A stretch of DNA of 64,000 bases from JAZDLX01 sp964538455 (GTDB lineage Bacteria > Electryoneota > Electryoneia > Electryoneales > Electryoneaceae), in assembly GCA_964538455.1 (NCBI GenBank), contig CAZIDZ010000002.1:62001-126000 (forward strand), written 5' to 3'. Position 1 is the first letter of the stretch; each line of letters opens with the position of its first letter. Both the position numbers and the translations under genes were made by a program. Shown here piece by piece: positions 43,661 through 52,037 of this stretch. The notes beneath the pieces were generated by a model that saw nothing but the letters and a program-made list of their open reading frames with translations, ran no database searches and was not told the origin of the DNA.

Positions 43661-45271
43661 ATGCTCGCCTTTCAGGATGTGCGTGCCGCCTATCCCAACG
43701 GACGGATAGTTTTTGACCGGCTCTCCATGACCGTTTCCCGAGGTGAACGTGTTGTGGTAGCCGGACGCAGCGGGTCCGGGAAAACCACGCTGCTCCGGCT
43801 TGCCGCGGGCCTGCTCGATCCGGTATCGGGCAGGGTTCAGCGGGAAGCTCAATGGCCCGTGGGCTTCGTCCGCCAGCAGCCGGAAAACCAGCTCGTCGCG
43901 GGCACCGTGCGCGAGGAAATCGCATTTGCCCTCGAGTACGCCGGCCTGGAGACCAAATCGCTGCGCCAGCGCGTTGCCTGGGCCCTGTCGGAGACCGGGC
44001 TGAAAGATCTCGCCGCACGGACGCCCGAACGGCTTTCCGGGGGTCAGATGCAGCGTGTCGCCATTGCCGCGGCCCTCGCCCTCGAACCCAGCCTCTGGCT
44101 GCTGGACGAACCGACGGCGTTCCTCGATGCCGACGGCCGTGCCCGCATTCATCGGTTGATCCAGTCTTTGCCGCGGGAGACGACGATGCTGATCACGGCG
44201 TCCGATCCGGAGGAGTACCGGATTGGTACACGGCTGGTGATTCTTGCGGAGGGACGGATTGCCGCGGACGGCCCTCCTGAAACGTTGCTGAAGGATGGAG
44301 TTTTTGCTGATTTCAGGATGGCGGAACCCAGAAGCTGGTGCCTTGCGCACCATCCGGATCGAATCGCCATACCGCAAACGGAGGCCCCCGGGGATCGCGG
44401 AAAACTCCCGGAGAACGCGGCGGCGGAGAGTGTGGAGTTACATTCGGGCCCGGCCCGTTCATTTCCGTTGCGGGCGGCGAATTTGACCGCGTCACGACAG
44501 GAATTTCTTGGCCCGATCCGCCGCGTGCTCGAACAAGTGGACCTGAGCGCGGAACCGGGCGAAATCATCGCGCTCGTCGGGCCGGGCGGCGCTGGAAAAT
44601 CGAGCCTGCTCGAGGCACTGGCGGGGTTGCTGGAGCTTGAGCACGGCAGCGTCCGCTGGGGAGATCGAACGCCGGAAGAACTGCGCGGTCAGATCGGGAT
44701 CGCATTCCAGTTCCCCGAACGCTCGTTCTTTGCGGAATCGGTGCAGGCGGAGGTGGCCTACGGACCGCGGAACCTGGGTTGTTCCGCAGACGAGGCGAAC
44801 TCCCAGGCGAGGGATGCGCTCGAATTGCTGGGCTTTTCGTGCGATCAGCCGTTCCTGCAGCGAAGTCCCTTCGAGCTCTCCGGCGGCGAGGCGCGGCGGG
44901 TGGCGCTGGCGGCGGTTGCGGCATTGCGCCCCGCGGCGTGGCTGCTGGATGAACCGACCGCCGGACTGGACGCTGAGGATGTGAAAGCTGTCGGACGTCT
45001 GATTGTCCGGGAGGCGGAGCGCGGATGTGTCGTGATCGTTGCCGGGCATGACGTGGACCACTTCGCCGATTGGACGGAACGCTGGGTCGTGCTCGACGAC
45101 GGAAAACAGGTCTTTGACGGAGATCCCAGAGATGCCTGGGCGGCCGGCGGGCTGCCGGGGTATGAACGCGAGCCGGTGACGGTGTCCGCCTGGAAGGCCA
45201 AGGGATTGCGGGTTGAAAAAATGCCCGGAATCGGCTATAAAACTGTAGCCCGTGCCCTGGCGCGAAGATAA
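43661..45271 (+). CDS. Fused double ATPase of an ECF/cobalt-type ABC transporter
   Basis: 536-residue cytoplasmic protein with two ABC domains in tandem. Domain 1 (about 1-215): Walker A GRSGSGKT at 35-42, signature LSGGQMQR, Walker B LWLLDEPTAFLD. Domain 2 (about 265-500): Walker A GPGGAGKS at 307-314, signature LSGGEARR, Walker B WLLDEPTAGLD. Domain order and motif spacing match EcfA/EcfA' (CbiO-like) pairs of energy-coupling-factor vitamin or metal transporters, here as one chain. Gene starts three bases after the waaA stop, so it is translationally close to LPS genes; no EcfT or S-component is nearby. Last ~35 residues (MPGIGYKTVARALARR) are extra. Confidence 0.87.
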   Translation: MLAFQDVRAAYPNGRIVFDRLSMTVSRGERVVVAGRSGSGKTTLLRLAAGLLDPVSGRVQREAQWPVGFVRQQPENQLVAGTVREEIAFALEYAGLETKSLRQRVAWALSETGLKDLAARTPERLSGGQMQRVAIAAALALEPSLWLLDEPTAFLDADGRARIHRLIQSLPRETTMLITASDPEEYRIGTRLVILAEGRIAADGPPETLLKDGVFADFRMAEPRSWCLAHHPDRIAIPQTEAPGDRGKLPENAAAESVELHSGPARSFPLRAANLTASRQEFLGPIRRVLEQVDLSAEPGEIIALVGPGGAGKSSLLEALAGLLELEHGSVRWGDRTPEELRGQIGIAFQFPERSFFAESVQAEVAYGPRNLGCSADEANSQARDALELLGFSCDQPFLQRSPFELSGGEARRVALAAVAALRPAAWLLDEPTAGLDAEDVKAVGRLIVREAERGCVVIVAGHDVDHFADWTERWVVLDDGKQVFDGDPRDAWAAGGLPGYEREPVTVSAWKAKGLRVEKMPGIGYKTVARALARR

Positions 45272-45317
45272 CGGTGGCGTGGAAACTCCCCTCGAGGGAA
45301 ACGTTTGGAACGGGACG

Positions 45318-46532
45318 ATGAAGATACTAACGCTGAATTGCGGCAGCAGCTCGATCAAGTACCAGATCTTTGAGATTGACGACAAAGGAAATACCGTCCT
45401 CGCCCGTGGTGGGGTAGAGCGCATCGGGATGAAAGGCGCAATCCTCAAGCACGAGCGTCACGACGGCGACAAGGTGAAGATCGCCGGTGAGATCGTCGAC
45501 CACACGGCTGCCATCGAATACATCCTCGCCATTCTGCTCAGTCCGAACCACGGCGTGATCGAGGACCGCAACGAGATCGACGCCGTCGGACACCGTGTCG
45601 TTCACGGCGGCGAAACCTTCACCGGATCGGTCCGGATCGACCAGCCGGTGATGGATGCGTTGAACGACAGCGTGGACCTCGCACCGCTGCACAATCCGGC
45701 GAATATCAAGGGTATCGTCGCCTGCCAGCGTCTGATGAAGGAAACACCGATGGTCGGCGTGTTCGACACCGCGTTTCACCACACGCTGCCGGATTACGCC
45801 TACCTCTATGGGCTTCCCTACCTGCTCTACAAGCGCTATCACATCCGCCGCTACGGCTTTCACGGAACGTCGCACCTTTACGTTTCGCGCCGCGCGGCTG
45901 CGATGTCCGGCAAAACGCTCGAACAGCTGAAGATGATAACCTGCCACCTCGGGAACGGCGCTTCGATGGCGGCGGTGGACGGCGGCAAGTCTGTGGACAC
46001 GACGATGGGTTTCACTCCCGTCGAGGGCCTGCTGATGGGCACCCGTGTCGGCGACCTGGACGCTGGAGCGCTGCTGCACATCATGGGCCGCGAGGAGATC
46101 ACTCTCGGCGAAACCAACACGCTGCTGAACAAGCACTCGGGCCTGATCGGGGTCTCCGGGGTCTCCTCGGACATGCGCGAGATCGAGGAGGAGGCGGCGA
46201 ACGGCAATGAACGCGCCCGCCTCGCGCTGAACATGTTCACCTACCGCCTCCGCAAATACATCGGCGCCTACGCGGCGGCGATGGGCGGCTTGGACGCCAT
46301 AGTCTTTACCGGCGGCATCGGCGAAAACAGCAGTGTCGTCCGTCGTGACTCACTCGCCCCACTGGGCTACCTCGGCGTGAAACTGGACGAAGCTAAAAAC
46401 GACGAACGTTCGGCGAAAGAGCGCCAGATCAGCGCCGATGACAGCAGGGTTGGGGTCTATGTGATCCCCACCGACGAGGAGCTGGTCATCGCAGAGGAGA
46501 CGTTTCGCATCGTGCACGGGATGAATTCGTAG
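45318..46532 (+). CDS. ackA: Acetate kinase
   Basis: 404-residue cytoplasmic enzyme of the ASKHA fold catalysing acetyl phosphate plus ADP to acetate plus ATP. Motifs: LTLNCGSSSIKY (signature 1), HRVVHGGETFTG, DTAFHHTLPDYAYLYGLP, GFHGTSHLYVS, HLGNGASMAAVDGG and MGFTPVEGLLMGTRVGDLD, and FTGGIGENSSVVR. The ATG at 45318 is chosen because the family starts MKILxLNCGSSS; a longer frame overlaps the preceding ATPase gene. No phosphotransacetylase gene is adjacent. Provides ATP by substrate-level phosphorylation or acetate activation. A terminator follows. Confidence 0.97.
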   Translation: MKILTLNCGSSSIKYQIFEIDDKGNTVLARGGVERIGMKGAILKHERHDGDKVKIAGEIVDHTAAIEYILAILLSPNHGVIEDRNEIDAVGHRVVHGGETFTGSVRIDQPVMDALNDSVDLAPLHNPANIKGIVACQRLMKETPMVGVFDTAFHHTLPDYAYLYGLPYLLYKRYHIRRYGFHGTSHLYVSRRAAAMSGKTLEQLKMITCHLGNGASMAAVDGGKSVDTTMGFTPVEGLLMGTRVGDLDAGALLHIMGREEITLGETNTLLNKHSGLIGVSGVSSDMREIEEEAANGNERARLALNMFTYRLRKYIGAYAAAMGGLDAIVFTGGIGENSSVVRRDSLAPLGYLGVKLDEAKNDERSAKERQISADDSRVGVYVIPTDEELVIAEETFRIVHGMNS

Positions 46533-46568
46533 CAAATATCTAATGGCTTATATAGTTTGAACTTATCG

Positions 46569-46599
46569 CCCGGCCGCCCTGTCAGCCGGGTTTCTTTTT
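46569..46599 (+). terminator. Rho-independent terminator of ackA
   Basis: Six-pair stem cccggc / gccggg with a ten-base loop, then tttcttttt, 36 bases after the ackA stop. Confidence 0.75.
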
Positions 46600-47125
46600 C
46601 CGGGACGTGGTGGTTCCGGGTGACTCACTGGATCCCCCGGTCAAGCCAGAGGATGACAGTGGTGTCAGTTGTGTGGCCCGGGATGTGGACCGCAGGTCCA
46701 TTTCCCGGGTTTCATCTGTGTGTCAGGTTTCCGTTTCGCTAACGACCTGTGAAAACAAGAAATAACGGAGAAGTCGCTGGACCCTTGAACGTGGATCGGC
46801 ACCACCGCATACTGGGCTCAGGTTTCCCGGAACACGGTGGTTCGGGGCTGCAAATTGGATGTGTCGCCAGAAAAATGTACCAGGTACAAATACGGTGAAT
46901 ATTCTGCAATAGCGTGAACATTCGTGGCAGCATAGTACCCGGTACGTTTTTCTTTTACTTGGAATCGAGGGAAATGTCATCTGACAACCTGAAAGCGGAT
47001 TACAGCGTTACGCGAAGTCTTGGAATCCTGAAGAGTTACGTGGAGCAATTGGAGTCACCGTCGCGGAGGCGAATGGGGGTTGTACCCTTGCTCCGCAGGG
47101 TGCCTCGTGTTACGTTTACGGGCCT
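46600..47125. other. Long intergenic region before the fatty-acid cluster
   Basis: Over 500 bases with no credible gene; a 71-codon frame at 46914-47129 has no ribosome site and overlaps yceD. An imperfect inverted repeat is formed by aaaaatgtaccaggtac (46871-46887) and gtacccggtacgttttt (46935-46951), with gaatattc in the loop. No confident promoter could be placed for the fab operon, although it must lie here. Confidence 0.5.
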
Positions 47126-47647
47126 ATGAAGTTACGCCTGCCATCGCTGCGAGATGGCCGAAACTCGGTCGAGGAAACGCTCGATCCGGGGGAGCTGGGA
47201 CTTGACGCCGAAGTGTTCCGTCAGCCGGTGAGGGTTACCGGCACCGCGGATCTGGATGACGCCAAGGTGGACGTGCGGCTGAATGTTCGCACAGAGGGCC
47301 ATTTCGTCTGCGACCGCTGCGCGGTGAAGTTCGACCGTCCGTTTGACGTTTCCGCCCGGATCATCGTGCTGCGCCGGGACGCACATGACAGCGACGAAGA
47401 GGAGGCGGATGGGCTTGTGTTCATTGGCACACAGGGAACCGAGGCGGACCTGACGGATGAACTTGCCGATGCGATCCTGCTTGACGTTCCACTGAAAACG
47501 CTATGCAAACCCGATTGCAAGGGTCTCTGTCCGGTCTGCTACGTCGACTGGAACGAGGAACGCTGCGAGCATTACGAGCAATTTGCCCACGGCGAAAACA
47601 ACGAAAACCTTTCGGCGTCCGGTCAGGACGGCGAGGATAACGACTGA
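47126..47647 (+). CDS. yceD: DUF177/YceD family protein (23S rRNA accumulation)
   Basis: 173-residue protein of the YceD/DUF177 family, which is regularly encoded before rpmF and the fab cluster and has been linked to 23S rRNA accumulation. Two cysteine pairs are visible: FVCDRCAVKFDRP and CKPDCKGLCPVC, the second typical of the family's C-terminal zinc-binding-type motif GLCPxCGxNLN (here GLCPVCYVDWNEERC). Middle strands fit the family. The tail HGENNENLSASGQDGEDND is low complexity. rpmF begins nine bases downstream. Confidence 0.88.
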   Translation: MKLRLPSLRDGRNSVEETLDPGELGLDAEVFRQPVRVTGTADLDDAKVDVRLNVRTEGHFVCDRCAVKFDRPFDVSARIIVLRRDAHDSDEEEADGLVFIGTQGTEADLTDELADAILLDVPLKTLCKPDCKGLCPVCYVDWNEERCEHYEQFAHGENNENLSASGQDGEDND

Positions 47648-47655
47648 GGATTCCA

Positions 47656-47838
47656 GTGGCAGTCCCGAAGAAACGTACGAGCAGCGCACGTCGCGACAAG
47701 CGCCGTGCCCACGACGCTTTGAAACCGGAAAACGTGATTGAGTGCCCGAACTGCGGTGCCTGGATGAAGTCGCACCGTGCATGCCCGGAATGCGGGTATT
47801 ACAAGGGCCGTGAAGTCGGTCCTGCCCGCAACAAGTAA
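47656..47838 (+). CDS. rpmF: 50S ribosomal protein L32
   Basis: 60-residue ribosomal protein of the large subunit. MAVPKKRTSSARRDKRRAHD is the standard N terminus; a zinc ribbon is formed by ECPNCGAWMKSHRACPECGYY with two Cys-x2-Cys pairs, the zinc-binding (C+) form of L32. Start is GTG at 47656 with a weak ribosome site (gaggattcca). Placed between yceD and plsX as in most bacteria. Confidence 0.97.
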   Translation: MAVPKKRTSSARRDKRRAHDALKPENVIECPNCGAWMKSHRACPECGYYKGREVGPARNK

Positions 47839-47850
47839 GCAGATCCATCC

Positions 47851-48897
47851 GTGCCTGAGGACGGCGTGAAGATCAGGGTTGCAGTGGATACTGCAGGGCG
47901 AGAACCCGGCCTAGCGACCGTCATCGAAGGTGTTTGCAGCGCTCTTGACGAAACCGGGTCAGCCCTTGACGGGGTTCGCCCGGTCTTCTATGGGCCCGGT
48001 AAGGAAATCGAACGGGAGCTGAAACGGCGGGGGACGGACCGGAGCCGTGTGTCTGTTGAGGACGCGAGCGACACGGTCGAGATGGACGAGCGCCCGCGCG
48101 ATGCGCTTTTGCGCAAGCCCAACAGTTCGATCATTCTCGCAGCCAAGGATTTGAAGGCTGGAAAGGTTGAGGCCTTCATCTCCATGGGGAATACCGGCGC
48201 TGTCGTTGGCGCCTGCCGGGCTCACCTCGGCACCCTGCGCTGGATCAACAAACCGGCCCTGGGAACGCCGCTGCCGCGGGCAAAGGGGATGGGATTCCTG
48301 CTCGACGTGGGCGCGGTGTCGGACCCGAAGCCCGGGCACCTGGTGCAATTCGCCGCGATGGGTTCGGTGTTCGCGGAACGGGTGTATGGGGTCGACAACC
48401 CCCGCGTCGCCCTGCTGAACATAGGAGTGGAGGCGCACAAGGGGGACGAGCGAACGCGTGACGCCTACCGTCTGTTGGCGAGAAGCGATCTGCACTTCGT
48501 CGGGAATGTCGAAGGCGGTGACCTGTTCAGCGACCGGGCGGATGTTATCGTCACAAGCGGCTTTGTAGGCAATATCGTTCTCAAATTCACCGAGACGATT
48601 CCCGATCTGTTCCAGGAGCGGATGCGCACGAGGGGATTGGGCACCGCGAGCGAAGAATTACTGGAAGATCTGGACTATCGGAAATACGGGGGGGCGATTC
48701 TGCTCGGTGTTGACGGCACCGTCGTCATCGGGCATGGCCGGAGCACCGCTGCGGCTGTTGGCCAGGCATTGCGCTGGTCGAGCAAAATGGTACGGGGAGG
48801 AGTAGTCGAGGCTTTGCGTGACAGGGTCTTCCGCTCGCGCCGTTCCCTCTGGCTCTCGAATCCCTTCGCACGTGGAGAGGAAGTTGATGAAAGCTAA
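47851..48897 (+). CDS. plsX: Phosphate acyltransferase PlsX
   Basis: 348-residue enzyme that makes acyl phosphate from acyl-ACP for phospholipid synthesis by PlsY. Family motifs are KIRVAVDTAGREPG (usual MDAMGGD region, here diverged to VDTAGRE), SMGNTGAVVGACRAHLG, PRAKGMGFLLDVGA, and GFVGNIVLKFTETI. The N-terminal GD of AMGGD is replaced by RE, a small departure. Length is normal. The GTG start at 47851 has no strong ribosome site, twelve bases after the rpmF stop. The stop codon overlaps the fabH start. Confidence 0.94.
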   Translation: MPEDGVKIRVAVDTAGREPGLATVIEGVCSALDETGSALDGVRPVFYGPGKEIERELKRRGTDRSRVSVEDASDTVEMDERPRDALLRKPNSSIILAAKDLKAGKVEAFISMGNTGAVVGACRAHLGTLRWINKPALGTPLPRAKGMGFLLDVGAVSDPKPGHLVQFAAMGSVFAERVYGVDNPRVALLNIGVEAHKGDERTRDAYRLLARSDLHFVGNVEGGDLFSDRADVIVTSGFVGNIVLKFTETIPDLFQERMRTRGLGTASEELLEDLDYRKYGGAILLGVDGTVVIGHGRSTAAAVGQALRWSSKMVRGGVVEALRDRVFRSRRSLWLSNPFARGEEVDES

Positions 48898-49888
48898 GCC
48901 CTTCCCTATCGTTTCGCGCATCGCCGGCACCGGCCACGCCGTGCCGGAACGGGTGCTGACGAACGCCGACCTGGAAAAAATGGTCGACACCTCGGACGAG
49001 TGGATTACCACACGCACGGGGATCAAGACCCGGTTCGTGGCGGAACCGGGACAACCACTCTCGGATTTTGCCATTGAGGCGGCACGCAAGGCGCTTGACG
49101 ACGCCAAGATGAAGGCCGAGGATCTCGACCTGATTATCGTCGGCACCGTGACCGGCGACATGAAGTTTCCTGCGAGCGCCACCATCGTCCAGGCGAGCCT
49201 CGGTGCAAAAAACGCCGCATCGTTTGATATCCAGGCGGCGTGCAGCGGATTCATCTACGCCATGGAAATAGCGGACAGCCTGATTCGGGGCGGGCGAGCC
49301 CGGAACGTCCTTGTCATCGGCGCCGAGATTCTCACCAGCATGGTGAACTGGAAGGATCGGAGCACTTGTGTTCTCTTCGGAGACGGCGCGGGGGCCGCGG
49401 TTGTGGTGCCCTCAATGAACAACGGCAGCGGTGTTCTTTCCACCTACACCGGATCCGACGGGGATTTGGCCCACCTGCTGTATTCACGGGGCGGGGGAAC
49501 GCTTGCGCCGGGCTGGGACCGCACGCTTCCGACCGAGGAGTTCACGATCCACATGGCTGGAAACGAAGTCTTCAAGCACGCGGTCAAGACGATGGGCGAC
49601 GCGGCGATTATCGGCCTCGAGCGTGCGGGCCTGACCCCGGACGATCTCGATCTGATGATCCCTCATCAGGCCAACATCCGCATCATCGACGCAACGGCCA
49701 AGCGACTGAAACTGCCGCCGGAAAAGGTGTACATCAACGTGGACCGCTATGGCAACACCTCCTCCGCATCGATCCCCATCGCACTCGATGAAGTGCTCCG
49801 CGAGGGCCGCGCGAAAAAGGGCGATGTGCTGCTCTTCGTAGCGTTCGGAGGTGGATTCACCTGGGGCAGCGCCGTGGTGCGGCTCTAG
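48887..49888 (+). CDS. fabH: 3-oxoacyl-ACP synthase III
   Basis: 333-residue condensing enzyme that starts fatty-acid elongation by joining acetyl-CoA (or another starter) to malonyl-ACP. Triad: Cys119 in QAACSGFIYAME, His260 in IPHQANIRI, Asn290 in YGNTSSASIP. The N terminus RIAGTGHAVPERVLTNADLE and GDGAGAAVVVP are also typical. ATG 48887 is preceded by ggagagg and overlaps the last bases of plsX; the longer frame from 48818 is antisense/overlap noise. Substrate range of the starter unit (acetyl versus branched) cannot be read here. Confidence 0.97.
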   Translation: MKAKPFPIVSRIAGTGHAVPERVLTNADLEKMVDTSDEWITTRTGIKTRFVAEPGQPLSDFAIEAARKALDDAKMKAEDLDLIIVGTVTGDMKFPASATIVQASLGAKNAASFDIQAACSGFIYAMEIADSLIRGGRARNVLVIGAEILTSMVNWKDRSTCVLFGDGAGAAVVVPSMNNGSGVLSTYTGSDGDLAHLLYSRGGGTLAPGWDRTLPTEEFTIHMAGNEVFKHAVKTMGDAAIIGLERAGLTPDDLDLMIPHQANIRIIDATAKRLKLPPEKVYINVDRYGNTSSASIPIALDEVLREGRAKKGDVLLFVAFGGGFTWGSAVVRL

Positions 49889-49923
49889 GCCGAAGGTGGC
49901 AAACCAGGGACCGTGACGAAATC

Positions 49924-50859
49924 ATGAGCGATACAGCTTTCTTATTCCCGGGGCAGGCCTCGCAATTTGTCGGGATGGGCCGCGATTTGTACGAGGGCGA
50001 ACCGTTGGCGAGAGCGATGTACGATCGTGCGGTGAGGCAGCTTCCCTTCGATCTGCTGAAACTGTCGTTCGAGGGCCCGGTGGAAGAGTTGACGCAGACC
50101 CGGGTGACGCAACCGGCGATTTTCGTTCACAGCGTGATCATATCCCAGCTGCTGTCGCCGCGTGGATTGCGAATGGCGGCTACCGCTGGCCACAGCCTGG
50201 GGGAATATTCGGCGCTGGTCGCTTCCGGGGCGATCGGATTTGATCAAGCGCTGCAGCTTGTCGCGCTCCGCGGCGAGCTGATGCAGAACGCCGGAGATGA
50301 GCGTCCCGGAACAATGGCCGCGATCCTGGGCATGGACCCGGATGCCGTCGATGGACTTTGCGGAGAGGCGTCCAGCAACGGCGAAGTCGTGGTGGCGGCG
50401 AATTTGAACGCTCCCGGACAAATTGCGGTATCCGGGGATGTTGCGGCGGTGGAGCGCGCGATCGAGCTGGCCAAGGCCAGGGGCGCCCGGCGCGCGATGA
50501 AGCTGAACGTATCCGGAGCTTTTCACAGCCCGTTGATGGCGCCGGCGGCGGCGAAGCTGGCGGAAAAGGTGCGCGCGGCGACAATCCGCCCGCCGAGCGT
50601 TCCGGTCTATCAGAACGTGAGCGCTCTCCCGACGAAGGATCCGGGGGAAATTCGTGAAGGGTTGATCGCCCAGCTAACCCGTCCCGTGCGATGGATTGAA
50701 ACGATACGCAACATGTCCGCGGACGGCGTCGGAACCTATATCGAGGTGGGACCGGGGTCGGTGCTGCAGGGGCTGGTCAAACGCATACTCCCTGAGGTCA
50801 AGGGGATGAGTGTCGGCAACAGGGAACAGGTATCCGCGTACCAGACTGAAATGGATTGA
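49924..50859 (+). CDS. fabD: Malonyl-CoA:ACP transacylase
   Basis: 311-residue enzyme that loads malonyl groups onto ACP. Active-site Ser91 in GHSLGEYSAL, His201 in GAFHSPLM, the N-terminal FLFPGQASQFVGMG oxyanion region, and VEVGPGSVLQGLVKRI near the C terminus are all present. Length matches the family. It sits between fabH and fabG in the usual order. Start ATG 49924, with a modest upstream ribosome site. Confidence 0.97.
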   Translation: MSDTAFLFPGQASQFVGMGRDLYEGEPLARAMYDRAVRQLPFDLLKLSFEGPVEELTQTRVTQPAIFVHSVIISQLLSPRGLRMAATAGHSLGEYSALVASGAIGFDQALQLVALRGELMQNAGDERPGTMAAILGMDPDAVDGLCGEASSNGEVVVAANLNAPGQIAVSGDVAAVERAIELAKARGARRAMKLNVSGAFHSPLMAPAAAKLAEKVRAATIRPPSVPVYQNVSALPTKDPGEIREGLIAQLTRPVRWIETIRNMSADGVGTYIEVGPGSVLQGLVKRILPEVKGMSVGNREQVSAYQTEMD

Positions 50860-50930
50860 GATCCGCGGCGGGTGCGTTCCCGGATGCGCGACGCCTGGGG
50901 CGAGTCGACGAGATCACCATGGAGTGAACC

Positions 50931-51674
50931 ATGAGCGTGTTGAAGGACCAGGTCGCCTGGATCACCGGCAGCGGCCGCGGAATCGGCCGGGCCATCGCCG
51001 AACGTCTCGGGCGTGACGGGGCCAAGCTCGTGATCCACGATGTTGTAAAGGAGATGGCGGTGAACACCGCCAGCGAGTTGAAGGCCCAGGGATTCGAAAC
51101 GATGGCGGTGGTCTCAGATGTCTCCAACAGCGAGGCGGTGGAGAGCACTGTCAGTCAGGTGCTCGAGGCGTGGGGGCGGTTGGACATCCTCGTCAACAAT
51201 GCCGGAGTCACGCGGGACACGCTGCTGATGCGGATGAAAGAGGAGGATTGGGACCTCGTTTTGCGGATCAACCTGAAAGGGGCCTTCCTCTGCACACGCG
51301 CGGTAACGCGTCCGATGATGAAGCAGAGAAGCGGCAGAATCATCAACATCGCCAGCATCGTCGGAGTGATGGGCAACGCGGGTCAGGCGAACTATTCCGC
51401 GAGTAAAGCGGGCTTGATCGGTTTGACGAAAAGCGCGGCGAAGGAGCTGGCTGCGCGCGGAGTGACGGTGAACGCCGTCGCCCCGGGGTACATCGAAACG
51501 GAGATGACCTCCGTGCTCCCGACGGCCGTCCGCGAGCAATTCCTGCAGGTCACTCCTCTCGGCCGCCCCGGTTCTCCCGAGGATGTCGCTGGAGTCGTAA
51601 GTTTTCTGGCTTCGCCGGACGCTTCGTATGTTACGGGCCAGGTGATTCACATTGATGGCGGTATGGTGATGTGA
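50931..51674 (+). CDS. fabG: 3-oxoacyl-ACP reductase
   Basis: 247-residue classical short-chain dehydrogenase using NADPH. Cofactor loop TGSGRGIGRAIAERLG, NNAG motif (VNNAGVTRDTLLMRMKEEDW), catalytic Ser142, Tyr155 and Lys159 (QANYSASKAGLIG), and the terminal SYVTGQVIHIDGGMVM. Position in the fab cluster supports the fatty-acid elongation role rather than another SDR. Start ATG 50931 after ggagtgaacc. Confidence 0.97.
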   Translation: MSVLKDQVAWITGSGRGIGRAIAERLGRDGAKLVIHDVVKEMAVNTASELKAQGFETMAVVSDVSNSEAVESTVSQVLEAWGRLDILVNNAGVTRDTLLMRMKEEDWDLVLRINLKGAFLCTRAVTRPMMKQRSGRIINIASIVGVMGNAGQANYSASKAGLIGLTKSAAKELAARGVTVNAVAPGYIETEMTSVLPTAVREQFLQVTPLGRPGSPEDVAGVVSFLASPDASYVTGQVIHIDGGMVM

Positions 51675-51770
51675 GGGGAACGTCTCTTTTGTATCTTTGG
51701 TAACTTTGCAATACTTGGGAAAAACTCGAACACGATAACATCATTAACGTTCAGATGGAGGAAGCCAACC

Positions 51771-52013
51771 ATGGCAAGTGCGGAGCAGATTCAGAAGGTG
51801 AAAGAGATCATTGCCGACCAGCTCGGTGTGGACATCAATGAGGTGACGATGGAAGCCTCGTTCATCGATGATCTCGGCGCCGATTCGCTCGACACCGTTG
51901 AGCTTGTGATGGCTTTCGAAGAGGCGTTTGGCATCGAGATCCCGGACGAAGATGCGGACAAACTGCAGACCGTCGGCTCGGCGATCGAGTATCTCGAAAG
52001 CAAGCTGGGATAG
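51771..52013 (+). CDS. acpP: Acyl carrier protein
   Basis: 80-residue acidic carrier protein; the phosphopantetheine is attached to Ser39 in GADSLDTVELVMAFEEAFG. Sequence and length are standard. A ribosome site ggaggaag precedes the ATG. The 96-base gap after fabG is AT-rich and includes TTGTAT at 51689 with TACTTG 17 bases later, so an internal promoter for acpP, common in other bacteria, is possible but weakly supported. Confidence 0.98.
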   Translation: MASAEQIQKVKEIIADQLGVDINEVTMEASFIDDLGADSLDTVELVMAFEEAFGIEIPDEDADKLQTVGSAIEYLESKLG

Positions 52014-52037
52014 AACAGCCTGCGAGGATGCACAGGT

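Noticed and set aside
42869..44377. 502-codon minus-strand frame across waaA and the ATPase gene
   Set aside because: Antisense to two firm genes; no recognisable domain.
46914..47129. 71-codon frame before yceD
   Set aside because: No ribosome site, overlaps the start of yceD and contains the right arm of an inverted repeat.
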